Part shown: in pieces, positions 1 through 8,782 of the stretch
How positions within the stretch are numbered: position 1 is the first letter of the stretch
Layout: the number at the start of each line of letters is the position of its first letter
From: Alphaproteobacteria bacterium
GTDB taxonomy: Bacteria; Pseudomonadota; Alphaproteobacteria; UBA828
Assembly: GCA_022826345.1 (NCBI GenBank)
Contig: JAJDVB010000090.1
Span: 1 to 27,278, forward strand
Length of the DNA: 27,278 bases
Direction of reading: 5' to 3'
Translations under genes and position numbers: made by a program
Notes under the pieces: generated by a model
The model's input: only the letters and a program-made list of their open reading frames with translations
Database searches by the model: none
What the model was told of the DNA's origin: nothing

Positions 1-217
1 GGGAGATGCTCTCCTTGCCTCGGTTGATCGACATGAAGTAGGCGGATTTTCCGCCCACGAAGGGGCCGAAGGCGCGGGAATCGTCGCCGCCGCCCGGCGT
101 CTCCACCTTGATCACGCGGGCGCCGAGATCGGCCAGCACCAGGGTGCAGTAGGGCCCGGCGAGCACGCGCGTCAGGTCGATTACGGTGACGCCGTTGAGC
201 GGTCCGTCCACGGTCAT
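1..217 (-). CDS. CaiB/BaiF family (family III) CoA-transferase, N-terminal fragment
   Basis: This is the first 72 codons of a family III acyl-CoA transferase, cut by the left window edge. Family members move CoA between carboxylic acids through an aspartyl-CoA intermediate. The visible N-terminus has the family hallmarks: a short leader, then [29 protein letters not shown], a GGGDDSR turn and the [12 protein letters not shown] stretch that contacts CoA. The catalytic aspartate (about residue 169 in the family) lies outside the window, so activity cannot be judged. The ATG at 217-215 is preceded by AGGGA about nine bases upstream. It lies 73 bp downstream of hemB on the same strand, but nothing suggests a shared function. 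The substrate cannot be named. Confidence 0.88.
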   Translation of the reverse strand, partial: MTVDGPLNGVTVIDLTRVLAGPYCTLVLADLGARVIKVETPGGGDDSRAFGPFVGGKSAYFMSINRGKESIS

Positions 218-290
218 CGCGATGCTTCCCTGTCTGGGTTCGGGAGTATACACGCGGCGACCGCTGCGGGCCCCGCAAATGGGAGGGGGA

Positions 291-1457
<1,167 letters not shown>

Positions 1458-1524
1458 CTAGGGTGAAGGGAGCGGCGGGTCAACCGCGCAGCGCGCGCGG
1501 CTGCACCGAATCCGGGAGGCGTTC

Positions 1525-2598
1525 ATGGAATTCTCGCTGATTCTCGTGCCGGCGGTCCGGGACGGCGACCCCGAGCCCTTCGACACGCTCATCGAGCAGA
1601 TCGAGGTCGCCGAGGAGCTGGGCTACGACGCGGTCTGGTTCACCGAGCACCATTTCAGCCAGTATGGCCGCGCGGCGGTGCCGGTCCTCGCGGCCCAGGC
1701 GATCGAGCGCACCTCCCGCATCCGCATCAGCACTGCGGTCGTGGTCCTGCCGTTTCAGCACCCGCTGCGCGTGGCGGAGGACTGGGCCACCCTCGATCAC
1801 CTCTCCGGCGGCCGGGTCGATGTCGGAATCGGGCGCGGCAACCAGCCGGCCGAGTTCAAGGGCTTCGACGTGCCGATGGACGAGGCCGAGCAGCGCTTCA
1901 GCGAGGCGCTCGACATTCTCAGGCGCGCCTGGACCGAGGAGCGCTTCGCCTACGACGGCCAGTTCTGGCGCTTCCCCGAGATCGAGGTCCTGCCCAAGCC
2001 CTTGACCAAGCCGCACCCGCCGCTCTGGCAGGCGGCGCTCAGCGACTACACCGTGCAGAAGGTCATCGATCGCGGCATCAACGGCCTGATCGGCCCCTAT
2101 CTCTGCCCCTACGAAACCCTCAAGACCAACTACTTCGACGTCTGGCACCGGCTCTGCGCGCAATCAGGCCGCACCGACCTGCGCATGACCCACAACGAGT
2201 TCGTCTACGTGGGCGAGAGCGACGCGGCGGTGAAGGCCGACATGGAGAACCACGTCATGTGGTACATCCGCACCGCCGCCAAGATCTGGGGCGAGCGCGA
2301 CCGCAGCAAGGTCGCCGCGCAATACGCGAACTACAACGACATCCTGGAATGGCTCGACGTGGTGCCGTTCGAGGAGGTCTACGACAACCTCGGCATGTTC
2401 GGCACGCCCGACGCGGTCGCCGAGAAGGTCCGCTGGATGCGGGACGAGGGCGGCGTCGGGCAGCTCATGAACTTCATGGGCTTCGGCGGCCTAAGCCAAG
2501 AGAAGGTGCTGCGCAACATGCGGCTCTTCGCCGAGGAGGTCATGCCCCGCTTCAAACAACCCGCACGCCCCGCCCAGGCCAGCGCCGCGCGGGGCTGA
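1525..2598 (+). CDS. LLM class (luciferase-like) flavin-dependent oxidoreductase
   Basis: A 357-residue bacterial-luciferase-like protein of the F420/FMN-dependent TIM-barrel superfamily. The fold is recognisable from LGYDAVWFTEHHFSQYG near the N-terminus, the RIRISTAVVVLPFQHPLRVAEDWATLDHLS segment, GGRVDVGIGRGNQPAEFKGF and the late FGTPDAVAEKVRWM and GVGQLMNFMGFGG stretches. Such enzymes are usually two-component monooxygenases fed with reduced flavin by a separate reductase; none is encoded nearby and the substrate is unknown. The ATG at 1525 is preceded by GGGAGG at good spacing. The gene stands alone on the plus strand, divergent from hemB and convergent with the M19 gene, so it is probably monocistronic. 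Confidence 0.92.
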   Translation: MEFSLILVPAVRDGDPEPFDTLIEQIEVAEELGYDAVWFTEHHFSQYGRAAVPVLAAQAIERTSRIRISTAVVVLPFQHPLRVAEDWATLDHLSGGRVDVGIGRGNQPAEFKGFDVPMDEAEQRFSEALDILRRAWTEERFAYDGQFWRFPEIEVLPKPLTKPHPPLWQAALSDYTVQKVIDRGINGLIGPYLCPYETLKTNYFDVWHRLCAQSGRTDLRMTHNEFVYVGESDAAVKADMENHVMWYIRTAAKIWGERDRSKVAAQYANYNDILEWLDVVPFEEVYDNLGMFGTPDAVAEKVRWMRDEGGVGQLMNFMGFGGLSQEKVLRNMRLFAEEVMPRFKQPARPAQASAARG

Positions 2599-2651
2599 GC
2601 GGAGTCCCGTTCGAGGCATTCTTTGGCAATCGCCCGGCGCCCCTGCTCGTC

Positions 2652-2692
2652 ATGGCCGGCCCCCGGATCAAGTCCGGGGGTGTCCCGGCCAT
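2652..2692. repeat. Dispersed hairpin repeat, copy 1 (core CCGGATCAAGTCCGG)
   Basis: An inner perfect hairpin at 2660-2680 (CCCCCGGA, loop TCAAG, TCCGGGGG) sits inside an outer eight-base stem (ATGGCCGG at 2652-2659, CCGGCCAT at 2685-2692). It shares its 15-base core with the copy at 2726-2748. I recall this core as a common intergenic repeat of alphaproteobacterial genomes. It lies in the gap between two convergent genes and could also help terminate transcription. Confidence 0.75.
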
Positions 2693-2725
2693 CCACGTCT
2701 CTCCGCCGCAACCCGGTTGACATGG

Positions 2726-2748
2726 ATGCCCGGATCAAGTCCGGGCAT
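2726..2748. repeat. Dispersed hairpin repeat, copy 2 (core CCGGATCAAGTCCGG)
   Basis: A perfect nine-base stem (ATGCCCGGA / TCCGGGCAT) with the loop TCAAG, the same core and loop as the copy 46 bp upstream but with different outer stem bases. The compensating outer bases indicate a family of structured repeats and not a simple tandem duplication. Confidence 0.75.
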
Positions 2749-2763
2749 GGCGGTGTGAGAGCG

Positions 2764-2786
2764 CGGCGCGGTGAGACTCCGCGCCG
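2764..2786. terminator. Possible bidirectional terminator hairpin between convergent genes
   Basis: CGGCGCGG and CCGCGCCG form a perfect eight-base stem around the loop TGAGACT. It lies between the convergent ends of the LLM flavoprotein gene (2598) and the M19 gene (2835). No T-run follows on either strand, so it is not a textbook intrinsic terminator. A weaker inverted repeat (GGCTGAG at 2812-2818, CTCAGCC at 2834-2840) overlaps the M19 stop codon. Confidence 0.4.
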
Positions 2787-2834
2787 ATCCGGCATCCCGC
2801 GAAGCGCGAGGGGCTGAGGCGTCGTGCCAGGAGC

Positions 2835-3848
2835 TCAGCCCACGAAGCGGGTGAACGTGCGGAGCCAGTTTACACCCAGGATTCCGGCAACCTCGTCCTC
2901 GCTATAGCCGCGCTCGAAGAGCCGCCCGGCGAGGTTGGGCAGCTCGGCGATGCTGGCGAGGCCCGCCGGATAGCTTTGAGTCACGAAGGCCTCGACCGGC
3001 CCGAAGATGTCGGGGCGGAGCGTGCGCCAGCGGATCGATTCCGGCAGCACGGTCTTGGCCTCCTGGTAGGCCTCGGTGAAGTCGAGCCCGATGCCGATGT
3101 GCTCCGCGCCCACCAGCGCCTTGAAGTGGTCGATGTGGTCGATCAGACGGTCGAGGGTCTGGTCCACCGGGCTCACCGAGAGCGGCAGGCAGCAGGCGCC
3201 CATCATGCCGCCCTTGGCGACGATGGCTTGCACCGTCTCGTCCTTGGTGTTGCGGTCGTTGGGCACATGGTGCCAGGCGTTGGAGTGGGTGCAGACCGGC
3301 GCGCGGGCGAGCGGCACCGCCTCGGCGCGGGAGCGGTGGCCGGTGTGGGAGAGGTCGAGGATCATCGGCGTCTCGTTCACCGCTGCGATCAGCTCCTCAC
3401 CGAGGAAGCTGAGGCCCGCGTCGCGCTTCTCGCCGCAGCCGTCGGCGAAGAGGGTGGCGCCGGTATACGCGAGGCCGAAGAAGCGGAAACCCAAACGCGC
3501 CAGGATGCCGACGCGCGCGAGTTCCTTGCCGATCATGCTGGAGCCTTGCGTGCCGGGGACCACCGCGAGCCGGCCGGCTGCCAACGCCGCGTCGATCTCC
3601 GCCCGGTTGCGGGCGAGCGCGAGTACGGGGCTGGCCTCGATCTTGCCAAAGCCCTCGTCCACGGCGCTCATGGTCTGGTCCCACGTGCTCTCCAGCGCGA
3701 AGGTCACATTGCAGACGTTGACGCCGGCCTCCAGGCAGCGGGTCGCGTAGGGCTCGTCGAGCACGTAGAAGAGCCCGAGGCAGTCGAACACCGTGGCCGC
3801 CTTGGTGAAGGCCGCGGCGTCGGGCGTGCTCGCATCAGCCTTGGCCAT
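2835..3848 (-). CDS. M19 membrane-dipeptidase family protein with altered metal site
   Basis: A 337-residue protein of the peptidase M19 (renal dipeptidase) family, an amidohydrolase-type TIM barrel. The C-terminal metal and substrate motifs are present: DLSHTGHRS (His about 168), CTHSNAWHHVPNDRN (His about 188, with the substrate-binding Arg) and IGIGLDFTE (Asp about 256). The usual N-terminal HxD zinc pair is absent: the aligned stretch reads VFDCLGLFY (residues 20-28). The bridging Glu appears replaced in GTQGSSMIG (Gln about 101). It may be a subfamily with a different or single-metal site, so dipeptidase activity should not be assumed. No signal peptide is visible. The ATG at 3848 has GGGAG seven bases upstream and overlaps the end of the PrpD-family gene by 14 bp, implying one operon. 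Confidence 0.88.
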   Translation of the reverse strand: MAKADASTPDAAAFTKAATVFDCLGLFYVLDEPYATRCLEAGVNVCNVTFALESTWDQTMSAVDEGFGKIEASPVLALARNRAEIDAALAAGRLAVVPGTQGSSMIGKELARVGILARLGFRFFGLAYTGATLFADGCGEKRDAGLSFLGEELIAAVNETPMILDLSHTGHRSRAEAVPLARAPVCTHSNAWHHVPNDRNTKDETVQAIVAKGGMMGACCLPLSVSPVDQTLDRLIDHIDHFKALVGAEHIGIGLDFTEAYQEAKTVLPESIRWRTLRPDIFGPVEAFVTQSYPAGLASIAELPNLAGRLFERGYSEDEVAGILGVNWLRTFTRFVG

Positions 3849-5247
3849 GGCTTGCTCCCAGGTGGCTCGCAACTGCATCCAGGCTGCCCGCCGAGCCGAG
3901 CCCGTCCAGCGCCTCGAAGGCGGCATCGTGGTCGGCGGGCGGCAGGGCGCTCCCCGTGCAGTCCACGAACTTGGCATGGAGCGCGTCGCGGCCGAGCGGC
4001 CTGCACGGATGGCCTCTCGGCTCCTGCACCGTGCGCGAGCGCTCATTCCCGCCCGCGAGCCGCACCGTGACCGTCGCCTGCAGCGCCACCGCGCCGGCGT
4101 TGACACCGCCGGGCTGATCCGGGTCCGGGCGCATGCGGATCATGGGGATCAGCGTGCGCACGTCCGGCCGCGCCAGCGCGTCTGCGGTGAAGGCGTCGAG
4201 CGCGAGCCGGCCGTCGACCAGAGCGCTCGCCAGCAGATAGGGCAGGCTGAAGCGCGCCTGCATGGCATCGGCGGGCGCGGTGTAAGGCAGGTTGTGCATC
4301 TCGACCTCCGCCACCAGCGCGTCGATCCCGGCCACCGCCTGTGGCCGCAGACCACCGTCCCCCCGCATATCGAGCAGGGCATCGAGGGGGCGATGGACGC
4401 TGCCGCAACAGGGATAGACCTTCTGCCAGAGCCCATGGCGCTCGATCGCGGGCGGCACGCCGAAATTCGCAACCGCCCCCTCCAGCCGCTCGCGCGGCAC
4501 GCCGGCGAAGAGGTCGGCGAAGCCGCGCGCGCCCTCGTAGGCGTCCTCCGCGGCGGTGACGCCGGACTCCGCGAGGGCCGCTACCATGATCCCGTTCTTG
4601 GCCGCGAGCCCGGCGTGGAGCGGCTTCGCCATGGTGCCGAACTGCCGCTTGCTGCCGGAGGAAAGGCTGGTGGCGAGGCTGAGCGCCGCGGTCGTTCGCC
4701 CGGCATCGAGGCGGAGCAGCCGGGCGCAGGCGGCGGCAGCGGCGGGTGCGCCCAGGGTCGACGTGGTGTGCCAGCCCTTGAAGTAGTGGGCCGTGTTGAG
4801 CGCTTCGCCGAGCCGGGCCATGACCTCGACGCCTACGATGAAGGCGTCCACGCAAGCCGCGCCGTCGGCGTCCCGCTCTTGCCCGAGCGCCAGCAGCGCC
4901 GGCACCAGCACCGCGCTGACGTGGGCGTTGCTGATCTCCAGGATATCGTCGTAGTCCAGCGCATGGGCCGCCGTGCCGTTGACCAGCGCGGCCCAGGGTG
5001 CTGCGAGCCGGTGCGGCGTCCCAGCGACCGTCGCGCAGCCCGTGCCCCAGCGCGCGACGCCGGCGTAAGCCGCGCGCGGGGCCGGATCGTCTGCGCCGGC
5101 CAGCATGCAGGCCACCGTATCCACGAAGGCGCTCGCCGCGCGGCGCTCCGCCTCCTCGCTCCACATGCGCGGCGCCTCGGCGACCCAGCGCCCGAGCCTA
5201 AACGTCGCGCCGGTCGCCGTTTCCTCCTGGGCGGATCGGCTCGTCAC
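3835..5247 (-). CDS. MmgE/PrpD family protein
   Basis: A 470-residue member of the MmgE/PrpD family, which includes 2-methylcitrate dehydratase, cis-aconitate decarboxylase and many homologues of unknown substrate. Recognisable parts are the helical N-terminal domain (FVDTVACMLAGADDPA, ALDYDDILEISNAHVSAVLVPALLAL, GVEVMARLGEALN), FKGWHTTSTLGAPAAAAACARLL, KPLHAGLAAKNGIMVAALAESG and KVYPCCGSVHRPLDALLDM. No prpB, prpC or acnD lies nearby, so a methylcitrate-cycle role is not supported. It probably acts on a different hydroxy-acid together with the overlapping M19-like gene. The start is GTG at 5247, preceded by AGGAGGAG at good spacing. Confidence 0.92.
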   Translation of the reverse strand: MTSRSAQEETATGATFRLGRWVAEAPRMWSEEAERRAASAFVDTVACMLAGADDPAPRAAYAGVARWGTGCATVAGTPHRLAAPWAALVNGTAAHALDYDDILEISNAHVSAVLVPALLALGQERDADGAACVDAFIVGVEVMARLGEALNTAHYFKGWHTTSTLGAPAAAAACARLLRLDAGRTTAALSLATSLSSGSKRQFGTMAKPLHAGLAAKNGIMVAALAESGVTAAEDAYEGARGFADLFAGVPRERLEGAVANFGVPPAIERHGLWQKVYPCCGSVHRPLDALLDMRGDGGLRPQAVAGIDALVAEVEMHNLPYTAPADAMQARFSLPYLLASALVDGRLALDAFTADALARPDVRTLIPMIRMRPDPDQPGGVNAGAVALQATVTVRLAGGNERSRTVQEPRGHPCRPLGRDALHAKFVDCTGSALPPADHDAAFEALDGLGSAGSLDAVASHLGASHGQG

Positions 5248-5345
5248 CCGTCTCCTCCTGTCCTCGGCCGCGCCGATGGTACACCGTGGTTCGGAGCGCG
5301 TCCCTCTTTCACGGACGCGCGACAGGCCGCGACCGATAAACTACG

Positions 5346-5376
5346 AGAGCGTTTTCGTGTGAAACGGAAATGCTCT
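5346..5376. repeat. Imperfect inverted repeat in the divergent gap
   Basis: AGAGCGTTTTCGT and ACGGAAATGCTCT are 13-base arms matching at 11 of 13 positions around the five-base loop GTGAA. The sequence resembles AT-richer GAGCATTT-type intergenic repeats I recall from alphaproteobacteria. It lies in the 283-bp gap between the divergent PrpD-family gene and the Tat-exported binding protein, where promoters for both must sit, so an operator role is also possible. I see no small gene in this gap. Confidence 0.5.
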
Positions 5377-5530
5377 TGCGCTCGCCACTCTCGCGCCCCC
5401 CGTGCTACGGTTCAGGCCATCAGGCCGGGAGAGCCACGTAGCACATTCCGGTTGAGCGGCGTCGCGAAGGACGCCGAGAGCGCCTCCCGGCACAAGAAAC
5501 TCGATAACCGATAACCAGGGAGTGCGGATC

Positions 5531-6925
5531 ATGAATGATCGTGATCATGAGGCGCGGCAATCGATCGAGGCGCAGGTTGCGGCCGATCGAAAGAATTGGC
5601 TGACCAGGCGCCGGTTTCTGCAGGCGAGCACGGCGGCGGCGGTGGGCGCCATCGCGGCGACCTACGAGCCCAGGGAGGTCTTCGCCGACGTCGGCGGCCA
5701 GATCACCCTCTACTTCGCCGAGGGCAAGCGCTGGGGCGACACCCAGCGGGCGGTGCAGCCGCTCTTCAACAAGGTCTATCCCAACGTCGAGGTGAACTTC
5801 GCCGGCCAGCCGATCTCGGACTTCTTCCAGACCGTGATCGCCCGCATGGCGGTCAAATCGGCGGACTTCGACTGCACCTACATCGACTGGGGACGGTTCC
5901 CCGCCATCCACGCCACCGGCGCCATGGATTCGATCGAGGATCACCTCGCCAAGGATCCCGGCTGGCGCGACGACTACCTCACCGACGTGCCGAAGCAGGT
6001 CAGCGACCTCTATCGCATCCCGTCGGGCGACGGCGAGCTTCACGGGCTCACCGACGACGGCAACGTCATGACGACCTTCTACCGCAAGGACGTCTTCGAC
6101 GCGGCGGGCATCGCTCTACCAATGACCTGGGACGACGCGATCAGCGCCGCGCAGGAGCTGAACGCGCCAGATCAGGACCAGTACGGCTTCGTCTCCTGCT
6201 TCCAGCGCGGCGCCTGGGCCGGCACCGTGTTCTGGGGCGTGCACGCGACTTGCGGCGGCTGGTGGTTCGACAAGATGGAGCCGGGCGGGTGGAACCCGGC
6301 CTTCGCGACCGACGCGGGATACGAGGCGATGCGCGTCATCGAGCAGCTCATGAAGTACGCGCATCCGGTCAGCGCCAACGCCACCGAGGACGAGGTGAAC
6401 AAGGCCATGGCCAACGGCACCGCCGTCTACGGCCCTCTGAACTGGGGCACCGCGGTGCTGAACGACCCAGGCTTCACCGAGTTCCACGAGGTGATGCACG
6501 TCGATCTGCCGCCCAAGGGCAAGAGCCCGGGCAGCGATCACAAGCCGCAGATGGGCGGGCTCGGGCAGTTCATCAATTCCGGCGGCGAAAACAAGGAGGC
6601 GGCCTTCGCCTGGATGCAGTACTTCAACTCGGGCGACTACACCGATCCCGCCATCGGCGACGCCAAGGTTGCGGCGGGCGCGCAGCCGGCGCGGGCCTCG
6701 ATCCTGGCGCGCAATCAGGACCACAACTTCCTCGCGGGTCTCTACCGCGCCTTCCCGTACACGGTGCCCTATCTCATGCAGATCCCGGAGGCCAACGCGA
6801 TCCAGGCGCTCATGGGCGAGGAGTGCGCCGACTTTGTCAACGGCGAGAAGGACATCGAGGCTGCGCTCAAGGCCATGGACGACCGCACGCGGCGGCTGAT
6901 GGAGGACGGCGGCTATTACGGGTAG
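5531..6925 (+). CDS. Tat-exported family 1 extracellular solute-binding protein
   Basis: A 464-residue periplasmic binding protein of the carbohydrate-type (family 1) ABC systems. It starts with an unusually long charged N-region of about 25 residues, then the twin-arginine motif TRRRFLQAS and an alanine-rich hydrophobic stretch. The mature part begins near ADVGGQITLYFAEGKRW and has typical segments such as DCTYIDWGRFPAIHATGAMDSIEDHL, GNVMTTFYRKDVFDAAGI and WDDAISAAQELN. The ATG at 5531 is preceded by GGGAG; a GTG three codons upstream is less likely. No permease or ATPase gene accompanies it, so it is an orphan that must use a transporter encoded elsewhere or act as a sensor. The ligand is unknown. 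The downstream monooxygenase gene is 102 bp away. Confidence 0.9.
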   Translation: MNDRDHEARQSIEAQVAADRKNWLTRRRFLQASTAAAVGAIAATYEPREVFADVGGQITLYFAEGKRWGDTQRAVQPLFNKVYPNVEVNFAGQPISDFFQTVIARMAVKSADFDCTYIDWGRFPAIHATGAMDSIEDHLAKDPGWRDDYLTDVPKQVSDLYRIPSGDGELHGLTDDGNVMTTFYRKDVFDAAGIALPMTWDDAISAAQELNAPDQDQYGFVSCFQRGAWAGTVFWGVHATCGGWWFDKMEPGGWNPAFATDAGYEAMRVIEQLMKYAHPVSANATEDEVNKAMANGTAVYGPLNWGTAVLNDPGFTEFHEVMHVDLPPKGKSPGSDHKPQMGGLGQFINSGGENKEAAFAWMQYFNSGDYTDPAIGDAKVAAGAQPARASILARNQDHNFLAGLYRAFPYTVPYLMQIPEANAIQALMGEECADFVNGEKDIEAALKAMDDRTRRLMEDGGYYG

Positions 6926-7027
6926 CCCAGCAGGCCAGCACGCTATATAGCCATGTAATCGCGTCGCGGGGCCGAGGCGCACAGCCCCGGCCTCCCGGCG
7001 CCTGCCGTTCTTGCTAGGGAGAGGACG

Positions 7028-7321
7028 ATGAGCGTGCTGGTGTTGGTGCGGGCGACCGCGAAGCCCGGCAAGGGGCAGGAGGTGGTCGACATGCTCACGC
7101 CCTTCGTGGGCGAGAACCCCGGATTGGAGGGCTGCTTGCGCGTCGAGCTCGTGGTGGATGCCGGCGCGCCGGACAAGCTGATCATCGTCGAGGAATGGAC
7201 CTCGGTGGAGGCGCACAAGGCCAGCCTCGCCGCCCTGGAAGAGGCCAATGCGCTGGACGACTTCCTGGCACTGCTCGCTGAGGCGCCCGTCCGCACCTAT
7301 TACGCGCCGATCGACTCATGA
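7028..7321 (+). CDS. Antibiotic biosynthesis monooxygenase (ABM) domain protein, quinol-monooxygenase-like
   Basis: A 97-residue single-domain protein of the ABM/YgiN type, a dimeric ferredoxin-like fold. Typical features are the N-terminal strand [21 protein letters not shown], the central [15 protein letters not shown] and the [19 protein letters not shown] segment. Relatives include cofactor-free quinol monooxygenases and also heme-degrading or purely structural members, so the reaction is not certain. The ATG at 7028 follows AGGGAGAGG. Its stop overlaps the start of dtd by four bases (ATGA), so the two are translationally coupled. Confidence 0.87.
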   Translation: MSVLVLVRATAKPGKGQEVVDMLTPFVGENPGLEGCLRVELVVDAGAPDKLIIVEEWTSVEAHKASLAALEEANALDDFLALLAEAPVRTYYAPIDS

Positions 7322-7761
7322 GGGCGCTGATCCAGCGGGTCTCCGAGGCCCGCGTCGATATCGCCGGCGAGACTGTCAGCGAGATCGGCAACGGCATGCT
7401 GGTTCTGGTCTGCGCGATGCAGGGGGACGGCGACGAGCAGGCGCAGTTTCTGGCACGCAAAACCGCCAACCTGCGCATTTTCGAGAGCGAGCCCGGCAAG
7501 ATGAACCTCTCAGTGCTGGCGAGCGAGGGCAGTGCCCTGGTGGTGAGCCAGTTCACCCTTGCCGCCGACACGAGCCGCGGCAACCGGCCGGGCTTCTCCT
7601 ACGCCGCGCCCCCGGATGAGGGCGAGCGCCTCTACGAGCTCTTCGCCGCCTCCCTCGCGGAGCACGGCGTGCCGGTCCAGACCGGACGCTTCGGGCAGGA
7701 GATGCAGGTCCACCTGGTCAACAACGGCCCGGTCACGATCTGGTTCGACACGGCGGCCTGA
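7318..7761 (+). CDS. dtd: D-aminoacyl-tRNA deacylase
   Basis: A 147-residue DTD1-type enzyme that hydrolyses D-aminoacyl-tRNAs, recycling tRNA mischarged with D-amino acids (and glycine on tRNA-Ala) in the cytosol. The two family signatures are clear: [23 protein letters not shown] in the middle and NNGPVTIW near the C-terminus, the latter carrying the cross-subunit Gly-cisPro motif that enforces chiral selection. The N-terminus [13 protein letters not shown] is typical. Length is normal for the family. The start codon overlaps the stop of the ABM gene as ATGA. The next gene is convergent; the 67-bp gap holds a weak inverted repeat. Confidence 0.97.
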   Translation: MRALIQRVSEARVDIAGETVSEIGNGMLVLVCAMQGDGDEQAQFLARKTANLRIFESEPGKMNLSVLASEGSALVVSQFTLAADTSRGNRPGFSYAAPPDEGERLYELFAASLAEHGVPVQTGRFGQEMQVHLVNNGPVTIWFDTAA

Positions 7762-7772
7762 GCGCCGCGTCC

Positions 7773-7820
7773 GGAGCACCGACCGCCTTCAGCAGGGGGG
7801 CGGAGCGGGGCGGTTGCTCC
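7773..7820. terminator. Weak candidate bidirectional terminator between dtd and the permease gene
   Basis: GGAGCA (7773-7778) pairs with TGCTCC (7815-7820), and an inner CCGCC can pair with GGCGG, with a mismatch between them and a long G-rich loop. The repeat occupies the convergent gap where a terminator is expected for both strands. There is no T-run, so this is a positional guess. Confidence 0.3.
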
Positions 7821-7828
7821 AGCGAGCG

Positions 7829-8782
7829 TCACTCGCGGGTGCGGCGGATGTAGACGGCTGCCGCTAGCAGTATCAGCGCGCCCTTCACCACCATCTGGAA
7901 CTCGATGGAGAGTCCCAGAATCACCACGATGTTGAAGAGCGAGACCAGGATCAGCGCCGCCAGCAGGGCGCCGATCACGCTGCCCTTACCGCCGCGCAAG
8001 GAGGCGCCGCCGATCACCGCCGCCGCGATGCTGTCGAGCTCGTAGCCCTGGCCGGTCCAGTTGTCGACGATCCCCACGTAACCGACGAGAAAGAGGCCGG
8101 CGATCGCGGCGAGAACGCCGGAGATCACGTAGGCCGAGATCACGATGCGCTTGACCGGCAGGCCGCTCATGTGGGCGGCTTCGGGATTGTCGCCGTAGAG
8201 CAGGAGCTGCCGGCCGGGAACGCTGCGCTCAAGCATCCAGTGGGCCACGAACGCAACCCCGATCAGCACGATCAGGACCACCGGCACGCCGCCGACATCG
8301 CCCGTCGCCAGGTATCGGAAGGTATCCGGCAGCGAGCCGCTAGGCGCCCCCTTGGTGTAGGCGAAGCGGATGCCCTGCAGCACGATCATCGTCGCGAGCG
8401 TCGCGAGGAACGGAGTCACCCGTCGGTAGCTCACGAGATAGCCGTTGACGCCGCCCACCAGGGCACCGAGCAGCAAGGCGGCGACGAAGGCGGTCGCGGT
8501 GTTGTCGAAGACGCCGATGGAGAGCACCGCTGCCGTCGCCATGATCGAGGCCACCGAGAGGTCGAGGCCGCGCACCACGATCACGATCATCTGGCCGATG
8601 ACGACGAAGCCGAGCGGCGCGGCCTGGATCAGGATATCGGTGATGTTCTTGACGCTCAGGAAGCGCGGCGAGAGGACCGTCGTGATTCCCCAGATCAGGA
8701 TGAGGAACGCCAGCAGCAGCAGGATTTCGCGGGTTTTCCGGCCCCTGACCGTCCCCGTGCCGCCGAGGAGCCGCGCCATCAT
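7829..8782 (-). CDS. Ribose-type ABC transporter permease (BPD_transp_2 family), second permease
   Basis: A 317-residue inner-membrane permease of the branched-chain amino acid/ribose family (RbsC-like). Multiple hydrophobic segments begin at EILLLLAFLILIWGITTVLSP; also typical are VIGQMIVIVVRGLDLSVASIMA, NGYLVSYRRVTPFLATLATMIVLQGI and the LDSIAAAVIGGASLRGGKGSVIGALLAALI stretch, which carries the family's cytoplasmic contact to the ATPase. The ATG at 8782 overlaps the stop of the preceding permease gene as ATGA; a second ATG follows immediately at 8779. It is the last gene of the long minus-strand run and forms a heterodimeric channel with the upstream permease. Confidence 0.93.
   Translation of the reverse strand: MMARLLGGTGTVRGRKTREILLLLAFLILIWGITTVLSPRFLSVKNITDILIQAAPLGFVVIGQMIVIVVRGLDLSVASIMATAAVLSIGVFDNTATAFVAALLLGALVGGVNGYLVSYRRVTPFLATLATMIVLQGIRFAYTKGAPSGSLPDTFRYLATGDVGGVPVVLIVLIGVAFVAHWMLERSVPGRQLLLYGDNPEAAHMSGLPVKRIVISAYVISGVLAAIAGLFLVGYVGIVDNWTGQGYELDSIAAAVIGGASLRGGKGSVIGALLAALILVSLFNIVVILGLSIEFQMVVKGALILLAAAVYIRRTRE

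Noticed and set aside
3849..4106. N-terminal extension of the M19-like protein
   Set aside because: It lies inside the PrpD-family gene in another frame, is arginine-rich and has no similarity to M19 proteins. The ATG at 3848 has a proper ribosome-binding site.
3835..5247. prpD (2-methylcitrate dehydratase) as a specific gene name
   Set aside because: Only the family can be supported. No methylcitrate-cycle neighbours are present and the partner gene is an M19-like protein.
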